The notes: generated from the letters alone by a model not told the origin. A stretch of DNA of 64,000 nucleotides from an uncultured Rhodopila sp. (GCF_903944925.1 NZ_CAJATU010000042.1:434001-498000); one strand, 5' to 3'. Positions 28,471 through 38,353 are shown, counted from the first letter of the stretch. Program-made: numbers and translations.

Positions 28471-28546
28471 GGGGCCGTAGCTCAGTTGGGAGAGCGCCTG
28501 AATGGCATTCAGGAGGTCAGGGGTTCGATTCCCCTCGGCTCCACCA
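28471..28546 (+). tRNA. tRNA-Ala (GGC anticodon)
   Basis: 76 nt including CCA. The acceptor stem is GGGGCCG/CGGCTCC with one G-U pair. The D arm is GCTCAGTTGGGAGAGC, and the anticodon stem CCTGA/TCAGG encloses loop ATGGCAT with anticodon GGC. The T arm is CAGGGGTTCGATTCCCCTC-like. Encoded 3' CCA at 28544-28546. No integrase or att-like duplication is seen beside it. Confidence 0.97.
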
Positions 28547-28824
28547 GTGATTTAGCCGCCCGCACAGCGGGGCCGGCGATCGTCATCGCACCCGACCTCC
28601 AGCATAAGCATCCTCCCGGCGACGGCAGGGCGTCGAGGGCTTCCGGCGCGTTGGACGCAACGCCCGTCCGCAGCGATCAGCGCGATACCTCGGTTAGCCA
28701 CTGAATCCCCGCCCCGCGACTCCGTGAGCCGATCGGCTGCTGAGGCGGACCCGCGGCCGCCGGTTCTGCTACGAAAACCCGGCCAACCGAACCGTCCCTG
28801 CATGACGCAGCCGGAGGTCACATC

Positions 28825-28962
28825 ATGACGGGCGCAATAGGAAAGCGGTCAGTCCACACGCCACTCGAGGCCGCCGATCGGCGGTCGCGGCGCCACTTAC
28901 AATATCAAGACGGATCATTACAATCTCGCTGCGATGTTTCATTCCTACAGCGGCACGGATGA
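28825..28962 (+). CDS. Possible small ORF (45 aa)
   Basis: ATG at 28825 with GGAGG 7 nt upstream, encoding a basic peptide beginning MTGAIGKRSVHTPLEAADRR. No family recognised and no hydrophobic segment. It lies in the roughly 620 bp gap between tRNA-Ala and the PEP-CTERM gene, which shows no other gene. Only the ribosome binding site supports it. Confidence 0.22.
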   Translation: MTGAIGKRSVHTPLEAADRRSRRHLQYQDGSLQSRCDVSFLQRHG

Positions 28963-29170
28963 TGTTTTACCTGCAATCAGACGCGATCTTGCCGGCAATG
29001 ATATGAAATCGATATGTTATTGGCGGCTTTGGACCGCTGCGCGGCGTGATCACGTACAATAACATAATGAATTTGCACACAGCCCGCACATCTATTGTCG
29101 TTTGACTCAAGTCCACCCGAAAGTGTCCTGTGCGTCGGCGTCATTGAAACCGCGCGAAAGGACATTCGAC

Positions 29171-29809
29171 GTGGTCGATCCCTGCTGGACCGTCAGTCAC
29201 ATCATTCCGCCACCCGTAGCCGCGCCCGTGCCGCATGGCGTGGTGCATGCCGTCAAAGCCGCGATTCCGCACGCCCACCGGCATGCGGCGCATCACGTGC
29301 ACCACGCCTTCCATGCCGTCGCAACGCATCCTCATGTCTGGATCGAAACCGTCTGCCGCGCCGCGCCGCTGGCGATCGCGTCAGCCGTGCTCTCGGTTCC
29401 GGCACCGATGACGGCCCCTATGGAGGCGACACCGCCGGCAATCGTGCAGCCGGCCGTTACGTCACAGAAGTCATCGGCCTATGCGGCAATTCCCGTAACG
29501 CAACCGGCCCTGTTCGGCTACGCGCCTGCCGCCGCACCAACAAGCCCGGCCACAAGCCCGATCGGCTCCACGCTCGTTACTCTGCCGCAGAACGTCGCAC
29601 CACCGGCGCTGACGGCCGAGCAAATCCTTGCACCCTACACCCCGGGCCCGCTGGGCGCGGGCGGTGTTCCCGTGGTGCCGGGGATCCCGGGCGGCATTAC
29701 CCAGCCCCAAGGCAGCGGCACCCCGGTGCCGGAGCCTTCCTCGCTCGGCGTGCTGGCATCCGCAGTCGCCGCGTGTGCCTTGCTGCGGCGGCGAAGACAC
29801 CGGACCTAG
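29171..29809 (+). CDS. His-rich PEP-CTERM protein without a typical signal peptide
   Basis: 212 aa from GTG 29171, chosen because AAAGGA lies 8 nt upstream; an in-frame TTG at 29102 has no site. The C-terminus [20 protein letters not shown] plus RRRRHRT is a standard PEP-CTERM sorting tripartite signal for exosortase. The middle is low-complexity Pro/Ala. Residues 20-55 are rich in histidine ([15 protein letters not shown]). The N-terminus is not hydrophobic; the only weak hydrophobic stretch before the tail is [15 protein letters not shown]. No exosortase is in the window. The stop shares CTAG with selO. Confidence 0.7.
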   Translation: MVDPCWTVSHIIPPPVAAPVPHGVVHAVKAAIPHAHRHAAHHVHHAFHAVATHPHVWIETVCRAAPLAIASAVLSVPAPMTAPMEATPPAIVQPAVTSQKSSAYAAIPVTQPALFGYAPAAAPTSPATSPIGSTLVTLPQNVAPPALTAEQILAPYTPGPLGAGGVPVVPGIPGGITQPQGSGTPVPEPSSLGVLASAVAACALLRRRRHRT

Positions 29810-31263
29810 GTGCCGCAGAAGGTCTGCAGCACCCGCTCCTCCTCGCGAGGCCCCCGGGCATAGGCAGCCATTGCGGGATCGCCCTGATATGGCCGTGAGA
29901 GAACGTCTAGCAGTGCCTCGAAAGGCGCGAAATCGGACTGCTCCGTTGCGGCGGACAGCGCGGCTTCGACCAGATGGTTGCGCGGAATAAACGCCGGATT
30001 TGCCGCCTGCATCACGCCATACGCCGCATCGGCGCCGCCGGGTTGCGCCGCGAGGCGGGAGCGCCAGCGCCCGGCCCAGGCATCGAATGCGGCGCCATCG
30101 GCAAATAACGTTCGCGCCGACGCGGGATCGGACAGGCCACGGAACGCCAGGGTGAAATCGACCCTGTCCGCGGCAAGGAGCGCGAGAAAATCCTCGGTCA
30201 GTGCGTCATCACCCTCACGCTCGGTGGTGAGGCCGATCTTGCGGCGCAGACCGGTGCGGTAGGCGGTTTCAAAGCGCGGGGCGAAGGCTGAAAGCGCCTC
30301 CCGGGCCGCCGCCATTGACGAATCTTCGTCTGCACCCAGCAGTGGAAGCAAAGTTTCGGCCAGACGCGCCAGGTTCCACTGCGCGATCCGCGGCTGGTTG
30401 CCATAGGCGTAACGCCCGCCGTGGTCGATTGAGCTGAACACCGTCGCCGGATCGTATTCGTCCATGAAAGCGCAGGGGCCATAATCGATCGTCTCGCCCG
30501 AGATGGCGCAGTTGTCGGTGTTCATCACGCCGTGGATGAAGCCGATCAGCAGCCAGCGTGCGACCAGCTCGGCCTGCGCGGCGATAACGGCGTCGAGAAA
30601 GGCGCTATATGGATTATCCGCCCCAGCCGCGTCCGGATAGTGCCGTGCGATCGCATGATCCGCGAGCAGCCGCACGGCCTCGGTATCGCCGCGGGCGGCG
30701 AAATACTGGAAGGTGCCGACGCGGATATGGCTGCTGGCGATGCGGGTCAGAACCGCGCCAGGCAGGCGGGTCTCGCGCCACACCGGCTCCCCGGTCGTCA
30801 CCGCGGCCAGCGTCCGCGTGGTGGGGACGCCCAAAGCCGCCATCGCCTCGCTGACCAGGTATTCGCGCAGCACCGGACCGAGCGCCGCCCGGCCGTCGCC
30901 TGCCCGCGAAAACGGCGTCGTGCCGGAGCCTTTGAGCTGGATATCGCGGCGGATGCCGTCGCGCCCGATCACCTCACCCAGCAGGCAGGCGCGGCCATCG
31001 CCGAGTTGCGGCACGAAATGGCCGAATTGATGACCGGCATAGGCCTGCGCCAGCGGTTCGGCCCCCGGCGGCGCAGCGTTCCCGGCCAGCATCGCAAGAC
31101 CCTCCGGGTTGGCGAGTGCCTCCGGATCGATCCCGAGCTGCTCGGCCAGCGCCGTGTTCAGGCGCACGAGACGGGGCGCCGCGACAGGCTTCGGGTCGAG
31201 CCGCGCATGGAAGCGGTCAGGCAAGCGGGCATAGCTGTTGTCGAATGGGATACTCAGGGTCAT
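29806..31263 (-). CDS. selO: Protein adenylyltransferase SelO (YdiU)
   Basis: 485 aa pseudokinase-fold enzyme that transfers AMP to Ser/Thr/Tyr residues, implicated in redox stress. The SelO core is present: [59 protein letters not shown], and the active-site segment [20 protein letters not shown]. The C-terminus ends LQTFCGT, with Cys where eukaryotic forms carry selenocysteine. It converges with the PEP-CTERM gene (shared CTAG stops) and is divergent from a luciferase-like gene. Confidence 0.95.
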   Translation of the reverse strand: MTLSIPFDNSYARLPDRFHARLDPKPVAAPRLVRLNTALAEQLGIDPEALANPEGLAMLAGNAAPPGAEPLAQAYAGHQFGHFVPQLGDGRACLLGEVIGRDGIRRDIQLKGSGTTPFSRAGDGRAALGPVLREYLVSEAMAALGVPTTRTLAAVTTGEPVWRETRLPGAVLTRIASSHIRVGTFQYFAARGDTEAVRLLADHAIARHYPDAAGADNPYSAFLDAVIAAQAELVARWLLIGFIHGVMNTDNCAISGETIDYGPCAFMDEYDPATVFSSIDHGGRYAYGNQPRIAQWNLARLAETLLPLLGADEDSSMAAAREALSAFAPRFETAYRTGLRRKIGLTTEREGDDALTEDFLALLAADRVDFTLAFRGLSDPASARTLFADGAAFDAWAGRWRSRLAAQPGGADAAYGVMQAANPAFIPRNHLVEAALSAATEQSDFAPFEALLDVLSRPYQGDPAMAAYARGPREEERVLQTFCGT

Positions 31264-31313
31264 GGATCAACCTTGGCGTTTCATCGGCGCTTACGCCACC
31301 CCATATGGTGTGC

Positions 31314-32315
31314 ATGGTCCCTTTGTCCGTTCTCGATCTCTCCCCGGTCCCGGAAGGCAGCAGCGCCGGCCAGGCGTTGCGCAACTCGGCCGATCTGGCG
31401 CGTCATGCGGAGGCGCTGGGGTATGCGCGATATTGGATGGCGGAGCATCACAACATGCCGGGCATCGCCAGCGCGGCGACCGCGGTGGCGCTGGCGCATG
31501 TGGCGGCCGGAACCAAGACGATCCGTATCGGTGCCGGCGGCATCATGCTGCCGAACCACGCGCCGGTGATCATCGCGGAACAGTTCGGCACGCTGGCGGC
31601 GCTGCATCCGGGGCGGATCGACCTCGGTCTGGGACGCGCGCCGGGGTCGGACCAGGTCGCGGCGCGGGCGATGCGGCGGAACCTGTCCGCGGACGAGAAC
31701 CAGTTCCCGCAGGATGTGATGGAGTTGCTGCGGTATTTCGACCCACCCGAGGCCGGCCAGCGGTTGCAGGCTGTGCCGGGAGCCGGTGAGGATGTCGATG
31801 TCTGGATCCTTGGTTCCAGCGGGTTCGGCGCGCAACTGGCGGCAATGCTTGGCTTGCCGTTTGCGTTCGCTTCTCATTTCGCCCCGGCGATGATGCGCGA
31901 CGCCGCCGCGGTCTACCGGGAGAGGTTCCGCCCGTCCGATCGCCAGGCCAGGCCGTATGTCATGCTGGGGGTGAATGTGTTCGCGGCTGATACGGATGCC
32001 GAGGCCCGGCGGTTGTTTTCGTCGCTGCAACAGGCGTTCCTGAACCTCCGGCGCGGCCGTCCCGGCAAGCTGCCGCCGCCGGTGGATGGGATGGAAGGGC
32101 GGCTGGATTCGTTCGGGCGCGCGATGCTGAACGATGCGCTGGCATGCTCGGTGGTGGGCGGGCCGGGGACGGTGCGCGACGGGCTGCGCGCGTTCGTGGC
32201 ATCGACCGGCGCGGATGAGTTGATGGTGACGGCGCAAATCTTCGATCATGACGCGCGCAAGCGGTCGTTCGAGATCCTGGCCGATGTACATAAGGACCTG
32301 ATGGCGCCGGGCTAG
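31314..32315 (+). CDS. Luciferase-like (LLM) flavin monooxygenase, MsnO8 type
   Basis: 333 aa from ATG 31314. It opens with [20 protein letters not shown], typical of the MsnO8-type LLM subgroup, followed by [40 protein letters not shown] and [13 protein letters not shown]. These are TIM-barrel strands and FMN-contacting loops; the family uses FMNH2 and O2. No F420 evidence. Divergent from selO (50 bp), and its stop shares CTAG with the Rieske/FAD reductase. Substrate unknown. Confidence 0.9.
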   Translation: MVPLSVLDLSPVPEGSSAGQALRNSADLARHAEALGYARYWMAEHHNMPGIASAATAVALAHVAAGTKTIRIGAGGIMLPNHAPVIIAEQFGTLAALHPGRIDLGLGRAPGSDQVAARAMRRNLSADENQFPQDVMELLRYFDPPEAGQRLQAVPGAGEDVDVWILGSSGFGAQLAAMLGLPFAFASHFAPAMMRDAAAVYRERFRPSDRQARPYVMLGVNVFAADTDAEARRLFSSLQQAFLNLRRGRPGKLPPPVDGMEGRLDSFGRAMLNDALACSVVGGPGTVRDGLRAFVASTGADELMVTAQIFDHDARKRSFEILADVHKDLMAPG

Positions 32316-33832
32316 CCGTTTTGTTCCAGAACCGATGCCGGATTCGCTCCCAGCGCGTCCGGTGTCCAATCCCGTTGTTTTTCGAATAGCTCGACCAGAG
32401 CCGCGGTGTCGCGGTCGCGATCCAGCCCGACGGCGGCGGCGACCCGGCCATCCTTGACGTAGTAGGCAAGGAATTCCGGCTTCTCCAGGTCGCCATGCAC
32501 GACGATGTCGTCCCACTCCGTGGCGTGGCCGATGTAGTCCAGCCGCTTCAGATACTGGATGGTCCAGAACACCGGCACCGCGTCGTAGCGAACACCGCGC
32601 CCGAGCATGTTCAGCGCAGCCACCCGCCCCTGTTGTTGCGCAACGCGCCAGTGCTCGACACGTATCGGTTTGCCATCCCCGCGCAGCGGAAAGCGGGTGA
32701 TGTCGCCGGCGGCAAACAGGTTGTCCGCTGCTTGCAACGTTGCATCGACAGTGATGCTGCCGTCGTCGTTGCGATCGACACCGTCGGCGTAATCCGTCAG
32801 CGGCCGCACCCCGAAGCCGGCGACAACCAGGTCCGCGTGCAGCTTTTCGCCGGACTTCAGTGCAACACCGCTGTCCGGGAGCGCCGCGATTTCCTGCCCG
32901 AGACGGAATTGCACACCGCGGCTCTCATGCAGCCTGGTGAAGACGCCGCCAATGAGGGTACCCAATTGCTTATCGAACGGGGCCTTGTCCTGCGCAACAA
33001 CCGTTACGTCCAACCCGCGCTCCCGCAGGCTCGCGGCGACTTCCATGCCGATGAAGCTGGCGCCCAGCACCACGGCGCGCTCGCTGCGTTCCGCCCGCGC
33101 CAGGATCGCGTCCGCGTCGGCTCGGCTGCGTAGCAGAAACAGCGCTTTTGCACCCGCGATGGGCGGACGTTTCGGCTCCCCACCGGTGGCCAGCAGCGCG
33201 GCATCGTAGTTGAAAATGGAACCATCCGCGCAGACGATGCGGCGTTCCGCGGCGTCGACACGGGTGATCTCCGCCGTCTTTCGTTCGATCCGCTGCCGCC
33301 GGTAGAACGACTGGGATTGCAGCGGCGATTTCTCGGAGCCCTGCTGCCCGGAGAGAAAATACTTGCTGAGGGTGGTGCGGTCATACGGCACCCGGTTCTC
33401 GTGATCCAGGATGACGATCCGTCCCCCGAACCCCTCTTGCCGCAAGGTCTGCGCGGCCATCGCCCCGGCCGCGCCGCCGCCGGCGATGACGAAGCAGCGC
33501 GAGTCAGCGGCGGGCTGTTCGCGGGTTTGGTCCGGCTGGCTCAGCAGCACCCGGCCCGCTTCGACCCGCACGTCGTAGCGCGGCAGGCTGTCTACGGCGG
33601 GCGGTTCCAGCAAGGCACCGGTTCGCAGACAAAACGTCGCCTTGTGCCACGGGCAGACGATCCGGTGGCCGTGCCGCACGCCCTCGATCAGCGGCGCCCC
33701 GGCATGCGGACAGGTGCCGCCGACGGCGTGGACACCGTCGCTGTCCCGGAACAGCAGTACCGGTTCGCCATCGACCTCAACCTGCCGGATTGTGCCGATA
33801 TCCGCCAATGCAGCGACGTCGTGATCTGGCAT
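32312..33832 (-). CDS. Rieske-fused FAD/NAD(P) oxidoreductase
   Basis: 506 aa from ATG 33832, with AGGAG 7 nt upstream. The N-terminal Rieske domain (about 8-105) has CPHAG (C41, H43) and CPWH (C60, H63) as the 2Fe-2S ligands. The FAD domain starts at about 118 with [20 protein letters not shown]. The NAD domain has [19 protein letters not shown], and [15 protein letters not shown] is the second FAD motif. This architecture matches AIF-like or nitrite/dioxygenase reductases. It converges with the LLM gene and is divergent from the FGD2-like gene. Confidence 0.9.
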   Translation of the reverse strand: MPDHDVAALADIGTIRQVEVDGEPVLLFRDSDGVHAVGGTCPHAGAPLIEGVRHGHRIVCPWHKATFCLRTGALLEPPAVDSLPRYDVRVEAGRVLLSQPDQTREQPAADSRCFVIAGGGAAGAMAAQTLRQEGFGGRIVILDHENRVPYDRTTLSKYFLSGQQGSEKSPLQSQSFYRRQRIERKTAEITRVDAAERRIVCADGSIFNYDAALLATGGEPKRPPIAGAKALFLLRSRADADAILARAERSERAVVLGASFIGMEVAASLRERGLDVTVVAQDKAPFDKQLGTLIGGVFTRLHESRGVQFRLGQEIAALPDSGVALKSGEKLHADLVVAGFGVRPLTDYADGVDRNDDGSITVDATLQAADNLFAAGDITRFPLRGDGKPIRVEHWRVAQQQGRVAALNMLGRGVRYDAVPVFWTIQYLKRLDYIGHATEWDDIVVHGDLEKPEFLAYYVKDGRVAAAVGLDRDRDTAALVELFEKQRDWTPDALGANPASVLEQNG

Positions 33833-33928
33833 CGCGTTTCTCCTGCCCTGCGCTGCAAGCATAAGCGCGGCTGGACGTGGCGGTTTGCGCGCTCCCTACA
33901 ACTCGTGATGGCGTGGGTTTGCCGCGGG

Positions 33929-33953
33929 GGAACCGTGACCAGGGTCCTCCGTT
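33929..33953 (+). promoter_or_regulatory. EcfG-type (general stress sigma) promoter-like site
   Basis: GGAAC at 33929-33933, a 16 bp spacer, and CGTT at 33950-33953, the consensus of alphaproteobacterial EcfG/sigma-EcfG promoters. It is on the plus strand, ending 28 bp before the ATG of the Tat-exported oxidoreductase. About one such 9-base match is expected by chance in a window this size, so position is the main support. Confidence 0.5.
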
Positions 33954-33981
33954 GCGGCCCGATCCTGCTTTGGAGAACGCC

Positions 33982-35103
33982 ATGTCATCCGATCATGAAA
34001 CTGCCCCGTCCCCGGTTCGCCGCAACCTGCTGAAATGGACGGCGCTGGCAGCCGGAGCGGCGGGTCTTGGCATTGGTTCGGCGCAAGCGCAACGAGCCGC
34101 GCAACGCGAGGTTGGCGGCCTGCGCAAGGGCATGTTCAGCTTCATGTTGGCGCACGAACAGTTTCCTGTTCCGGAACTGCTGCAACTTGGTGCGCTGGCG
34201 TCCCGATCGGGCTTCCAGGTGCTTTCCACCAGCGACCATTTCCAGCCCTGGCAGGCGGATGAGGGCCATGCCGGGCAGGCCTGGATTACCATGGCCGCGC
34301 TGGGCGCGCGGGCGCATGGCTGGATGGGGACAACGGTGACCTGCCCGACCCTGCGCTACAATCCCGCCGTGGTGGCCGAGGCTTTTTCCACGCTGTCGCA
34401 TCTCTATCCCGGCCGCGTCTTCCTCGGCGTCGGCTCCGGCGAGGCGTTGAACGAACAGGCCGCCACCGGCGAATGGCCGAAATGGCAGGAGCGCTGGGAT
34501 CGCCTGATCGAGGCGATGACCATCATCCGCCAGCTCTGGAGCGGCCAGGACGTTGCGTTCAAGGGCAAATATTATAACGTCAACGCGAAACTGTACGACC
34601 CGCCCGCGCTGCCGATTCCGCTGCTGGCAGCGGCGAACGGCAAGAAATCGATGCGCCTGGCCGGGCAGCATGCGGATGGCCTGATCAGCGATCCGTTGAC
34701 CTGGAAGAAGTATAAATCGGAATGGGAGGATGGCGCCCGCTCCGCCGGGAAGAACCCGGCCGATATGCCCGTGCTGATCGAACATTACGCTGTCGTCGGC
34801 GACGAGGCGCAGGCGAAACAGGCGGCTCAACCATGGCGCTTCGGACCGAAGGCGTTCAAAACGCTGTACGATGTGCCAAGTCCGGTTACGATCCAGCAGC
34901 AAGCCGAGCAGCAGACGCCGATCGGCGAGGTGTTGAAATCGTGGGCGGTGGGAACGGATCCGGCGGTGCATATCAACGCGGTGCGAGAACTGTTCGACAG
35001 CGGCGTCAGTATCGTCAACATTCATTCCGGCCAGCCCGAGCAGCGCAAGGTGATCGAGTTCTACGCGACGCATGTGCTGCCGAAATTCCGGCAGCCTGCC
35101 TGA
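33982..35103 (+). CDS. Tat-exported LLM oxidoreductase resembling FGD2-type F420-dependent dehydrogenases
   Basis: 373 aa from ATG 33982 (GGAG 7 nt upstream). The Tat signal is SPVRRNLLKWTALAAGAAGL, ending near AQA. The barrel carries the SDHFQPW motif of the F420-dependent G6PDH/FGD2 group, TTVTCPTLRYNPAVVAEAF, GRVFLGVGSGEALNE and ADGLISDPLTW. Family knowledge suggests a deazaflavin (F420) or FMN cofactor; folding before Tat export would carry the cofactor to the periplasm. No F420 biosynthesis gene is in the window, so cofactor and substrate are unknown. Confidence 0.85.
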   Translation: MSSDHETAPSPVRRNLLKWTALAAGAAGLGIGSAQAQRAAQREVGGLRKGMFSFMLAHEQFPVPELLQLGALASRSGFQVLSTSDHFQPWQADEGHAGQAWITMAALGARAHGWMGTTVTCPTLRYNPAVVAEAFSTLSHLYPGRVFLGVGSGEALNEQAATGEWPKWQERWDRLIEAMTIIRQLWSGQDVAFKGKYYNVNAKLYDPPALPIPLLAAANGKKSMRLAGQHADGLISDPLTWKKYKSEWEDGARSAGKNPADMPVLIEHYAVVGDEAQAKQAAQPWRFGPKAFKTLYDVPSPVTIQQQAEQQTPIGEVLKSWAVGTDPAVHINAVRELFDSGVSIVNIHSGQPEQRKVIEFYATHVLPKFRQPA

Positions 35104-35104
35104 G

Positions 35105-35121
35105 ATGTGACACTAGGTCAC
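35105..35121. promoter_or_regulatory. Palindromic operator-like site before the RND genes
   Basis: TGTGACACTAGGTCACA, arms TGTGAC/GTCACA around 5 bases, 55 bp before the RND permease start. It resembles a TetR-, MarR- or CRP-family operator, but the spacing does not match CRP exactly. No adjacent regulator gene is present. Confidence 0.4.
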
Positions 35122-35125
35122 AATT

Positions 35126-35165
35126 TAGCGGCGCGGCGGCGCTTGTGCGTCGCGCCGCCGCGCTT
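35126..35165. terminator. Strong GC hairpin in the RND upstream region
   Basis: AGCGGCGCGGCG at about 35127-35138 pairs with the CGCCGCCGCGCT arm at about 35153-35165, loop around cttgtgcg. It follows the FGD2-like gene but has no U-tract, so it may stabilise the transcript end or regulate translation of the RND gene just downstream. Confidence 0.35.
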
Positions 35166-35176
35166 AGCTGCTGTTC

Positions 35177-38100
35177 ATGGGGCTGGTCAAATATGCGCTG
35201 AAGTTTCGGATCACGTTCTACGTGATGTCGATTCTGATCCTGCTTGCCGGTATTGGCGGCTACGTCGTGATGCCCAAGGACGTACTGCCGGAGGTCAACA
35301 TCCCTGTCGTTACGATCGTCTGGACATACACCGGCCTTGATACGCCGGAAATGCAGCAACGGGTGACGACCTACACGGAGTTCGCACTCAGCAACAACGT
35401 CAACGGCATCCGGAACATGGATAGCACGACGCTGCAGGGCGTCACCATCACCCGGATCTATTTCCAGCCCGACGTCAGCATCGATCTGGCACTTTCGCAG
35501 GTGACGGCTTCCACCAATTCGATTCGCGCGGTGCTGCCGCCGGGCATCCAGCCGCCGGTGGTGATGCGGTTTTCCGCGTCTTCCGTGCCGGTCATCCAGT
35601 TGGCTTTGAGCTCAAACCAGGAGAATGAGCGCCAACTCTATGACTATGGCCAGTATCGGATCCGCCAGACACTGACGACCGTTCCGGGTTCGACGCTGCC
35701 CTCGCCCTATGGCGGCCAACCGCGGCAGATCATGGTCGATCTGGATTTGCATGCGTTGCAGGCCTACGGGCTGACGCCGGCCGATGTGACCAATGCGATG
35801 ACGGCACAGAATATCACGGTGCCATCAGGTCTGGCGAAGTTCGGTGGGAAGCAATACGTCATCAGACTGAACTCGACTCCCGAGGCCGTTGCGACCTTGA
35901 ACGAAGTGCCGATAAAGGTTGTTAACGGATCGCCTATATTGGTGCGCGATGTTGCCTATGTGCGGGACGGCGGCCCGCCGCAGCAGAATATCGTGCGTCA
36001 GGATGGCCGGCGCGGCGTCTTGTTGACGGTGCTGAAGAATGGCGCAGCTTCGACCTTGTCCGTTGTGAACACGGTGAAATCGCTGCTGCCCGGCATCCGG
36101 GCGGCGGCGCCGCCGGATATGAAGATCACACCGCTGTTCGACCAGTCGGTGTTTGTTTCAGGTGCGATCAGCGACGTCGTTCGGGAGGGCGCGATAGCGG
36201 CCGGTCTGACCGGGCTGATGATCCTGCTGTTTCTCGGGTCCTGGCGCTCTACGCTGATCGTGTTGGTCTCGATTCCGCTGGCCGTTCTGGCGTCGATGGC
36301 GGTGCTGGCCGCACTGGGCGAAACGGTGAACATCATGACGCTCGGCGGCATGGCGCTGGCAGTCGGCATCCTGGTGGACGACGCGACGGTTGCGATTGAA
36401 AACACCTACCGGCTGATGGAGGAAGGACACGAGTTCCGGCAGGCGGTGGTGGAGGGGGCTGCCGGGATCGCCAAGCCGGCTTTGATTTCCACGCTGTCGA
36501 TCTGTTGCGCATTTGTTTCAGTTACGTTCCTGACTGACGCGCCGAAATTCCTGTTCACGCCGCAGGCATTGGCGGTGGTGTTCGCGATGCTGGCTTCGTA
36601 TCTGCTGTCGCGCACGCTGGTGCCGATCATGATCGACGTGCTGGTCAGGACGGAGCATGAACAGCGGCATGCGGAAAAGCCCGACCAGCGGGGTATATTC
36701 GGCCGCATCCATGACGGGTTCGAACGCGGGTTCGCCCAATTCCACCGTGCCTATGTCGGCCTGCTGCATGTGGTGATCCGGCGGCGCTGTATGACCCTCG
36801 GCGTTGCGGGTACGGTCATGGCGAGTGCCGCGCTGATGTTTCCTTTTGTCGGCACCGACTACTTTCCTCAGGTCGATGCGGGGCAGATGACTTTGCACGT
36901 CCGGGCGGCGCCGGGGACGCGTATCGAACAGGCGGAAAAGCTGTTCCAGCAGGTCGAGGACACCATCCACCAGGTGATTCCGCGTAACGAAGTCGGCACG
37001 ATCATCGACAACATCGGCCTGCCTGCCTCGAACTATAACTTCGCCTTCGGCAACGGCACATTCGTGGCCTATTACGATGGCGAGGTGCTGGTGACGCTGG
37101 CACCCGGGCACGCTTCGACAGTCGGATACCAGAAGAAGCTGCGCAGTGTGCTGCATCGGAAGTTCCCCGACGCGGTGTTCTATTTCGAGCCGGCAGACAT
37201 GATCACGCAGATTCTCGATTTCGGGGTGCCGTCGCAGATCGACGTTCAGGTCAGCGGCCGTCACGCGGAAAAGGATTTGCAAGTTGCCCGGACCATTGCC
37301 AGCCGGCTGCGCCTCGTGCGTGGCGCGGTCGATGTCCACATCCAGCAGATCACCAATGCGCCGGAGTTTTTCGCCAAGGTTGACCGCCAGCGCGCGATGG
37401 AAGTCGGCTTGACCGAGCAGCAGGTGGCAAACGACCTGAATGTTTCGCTCAGCGGCAGTTTCCAGGTCAGCCCGAATTTTTGGGCGGATCCCAAGACAGG
37501 GATACCCTATCAGGTATGTGTGCAGACGCCTGAATATCGCAACGATACGCTGGGTGCCTTGAACAATACGCCGTTGCTGGTTTCCGCCAATCCGACCGGG
37601 CCGGGTGCGCTGCAGTTGTTGTCGAACGTCGCAACGATGCAGCGCGGCAGTGAGGAGACGGTAGCCAACCACGTCAACACGCAGCCGACATACGATGTCT
37701 ACGCGGCGGTGCAGGACCGCGACCTCGGCGGGGTGGAGACGGAAATCAACCGCATCGTGTCGGACGTGCAGCCGCAGTTGCAGCCGCCGGACAAGATCTC
37801 CGTGCGGGGTCAGATTGAAAGCAAGGACCAGGCGTTCCTGCATATCGGCACGGGCCTGATCGTCGCGATGGTGGCGGTGTACCTGCTGATGGCGCTGAAC
37901 TACCAGACCTGGGGCGATCCGTTCGTCGTGCTGGCGGCGTTGCCGCTGGCGTTTTGCGGCATCGTCGCCAGCCTGTTCATCACCCAGACCAGCTTTTCCA
38001 TCCCGTCGCTGATGGGCGCGATCATGAGCGTCGGCGTCGCCTCAGCGAATTCGATCCTGCTGGTGACCTTCGCGCGAGAACACCGCGAGCGGACCGGTGC

Positions 38101-38353
38101 CAGCGCGGAAGAAGCCGCGATCAAGGCTGGCGAAACCCGGCTGCGTCCGGTGCTGATGACCGCGGGTGCGATGTTCGTCGGCCTGCTGCCGATGGCCATC
38201 GGTATCGGCGAGGGCAGCGAGCAGAACGCCGCGCTTGCCCGCGCGGTGCTTGGCGGGATCGCCGTCGGCACCTGCTCGACCTTGCTGTTCGTGCCATTCC
38301 TGTATGCGACGCTGCGCCGGAAGGCAGCCAAACCTCTGGAAGATTACGTATGA
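35177..38353 (+). CDS. RND efflux permease (HAE1/AcrB-like)
   Basis: 1058 aa inner-membrane proton antiporter. It opens LVKYALKFRITFYVMSILIL (TM1). Two large periplasmic loops follow TM1 and TM7, and the TM4 proton-relay aspartates are in GILVDDATVAIENTYRLMEE (about residues 396-416). The second half repeats the fold, with SVGVASANSILLVTFAREHR. Total length matches the HAE1 family. The adaptor gene follows with an ATGA overlap, an inverted order compared with the usual adaptor-first operon. No outer-membrane factor gene is present, so it probably borrows a TolC encoded elsewhere. Confidence 0.93.
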   Translation: MGLVKYALKFRITFYVMSILILLAGIGGYVVMPKDVLPEVNIPVVTIVWTYTGLDTPEMQQRVTTYTEFALSNNVNGIRNMDSTTLQGVTITRIYFQPDVSIDLALSQVTASTNSIRAVLPPGIQPPVVMRFSASSVPVIQLALSSNQENERQLYDYGQYRIRQTLTTVPGSTLPSPYGGQPRQIMVDLDLHALQAYGLTPADVTNAMTAQNITVPSGLAKFGGKQYVIRLNSTPEAVATLNEVPIKVVNGSPILVRDVAYVRDGGPPQQNIVRQDGRRGVLLTVLKNGAASTLSVVNTVKSLLPGIRAAAPPDMKITPLFDQSVFVSGAISDVVREGAIAAGLTGLMILLFLGSWRSTLIVLVSIPLAVLASMAVLAALGETVNIMTLGGMALAVGILVDDATVAIENTYRLMEEGHEFRQAVVEGAAGIAKPALISTLSICCAFVSVTFLTDAPKFLFTPQALAVVFAMLASYLLSRTLVPIMIDVLVRTEHEQRHAEKPDQRGIFGRIHDGFERGFAQFHRAYVGLLHVVIRRRCMTLGVAGTVMASAALMFPFVGTDYFPQVDAGQMTLHVRAAPGTRIEQAEKLFQQVEDTIHQVIPRNEVGTIIDNIGLPASNYNFAFGNGTFVAYYDGEVLVTLAPGHASTVGYQKKLRSVLHRKFPDAVFYFEPADMITQILDFGVPSQIDVQVSGRHAEKDLQVARTIASRLRLVRGAVDVHIQQITNAPEFFAKVDRQRAMEVGLTEQQVANDLNVSLSGSFQVSPNFWADPKTGIPYQVCVQTPEYRNDTLGALNNTPLLVSANPTGPGALQLLSNVATMQRGSEETVANHVNTQPTYDVYAAVQDRDLGGVETEINRIVSDVQPQLQPPDKISVRGQIESKDQAFLHIGTGLIVAMVAVYLLMALNYQTWGDPFVVLAALPLAFCGIVASLFITQTSFSIPSLMGAIMSVGVASANSILLVTFAREHRERTGASAEEAAIKAGETRLRPVLMTAGAMFVGLLPMAIGIGEGSEQNAALARAVLGGIAVGTCSTLLFVPFLYATLRRKAAKPLEDYV

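Noticed and set aside
28471-28546. tRNA-Ala as an integration site for a mobile element.
   Set aside because: No integrase, no duplicated 3' end of the tRNA, and no phage or plasmid gene nearby.
28552-28821. An 89-codon open frame on the minus strand after tRNA-Ala.
   Set aside because: Arg/Gly-rich, no ribosome binding site, no family; likely chance in GC-rich DNA.
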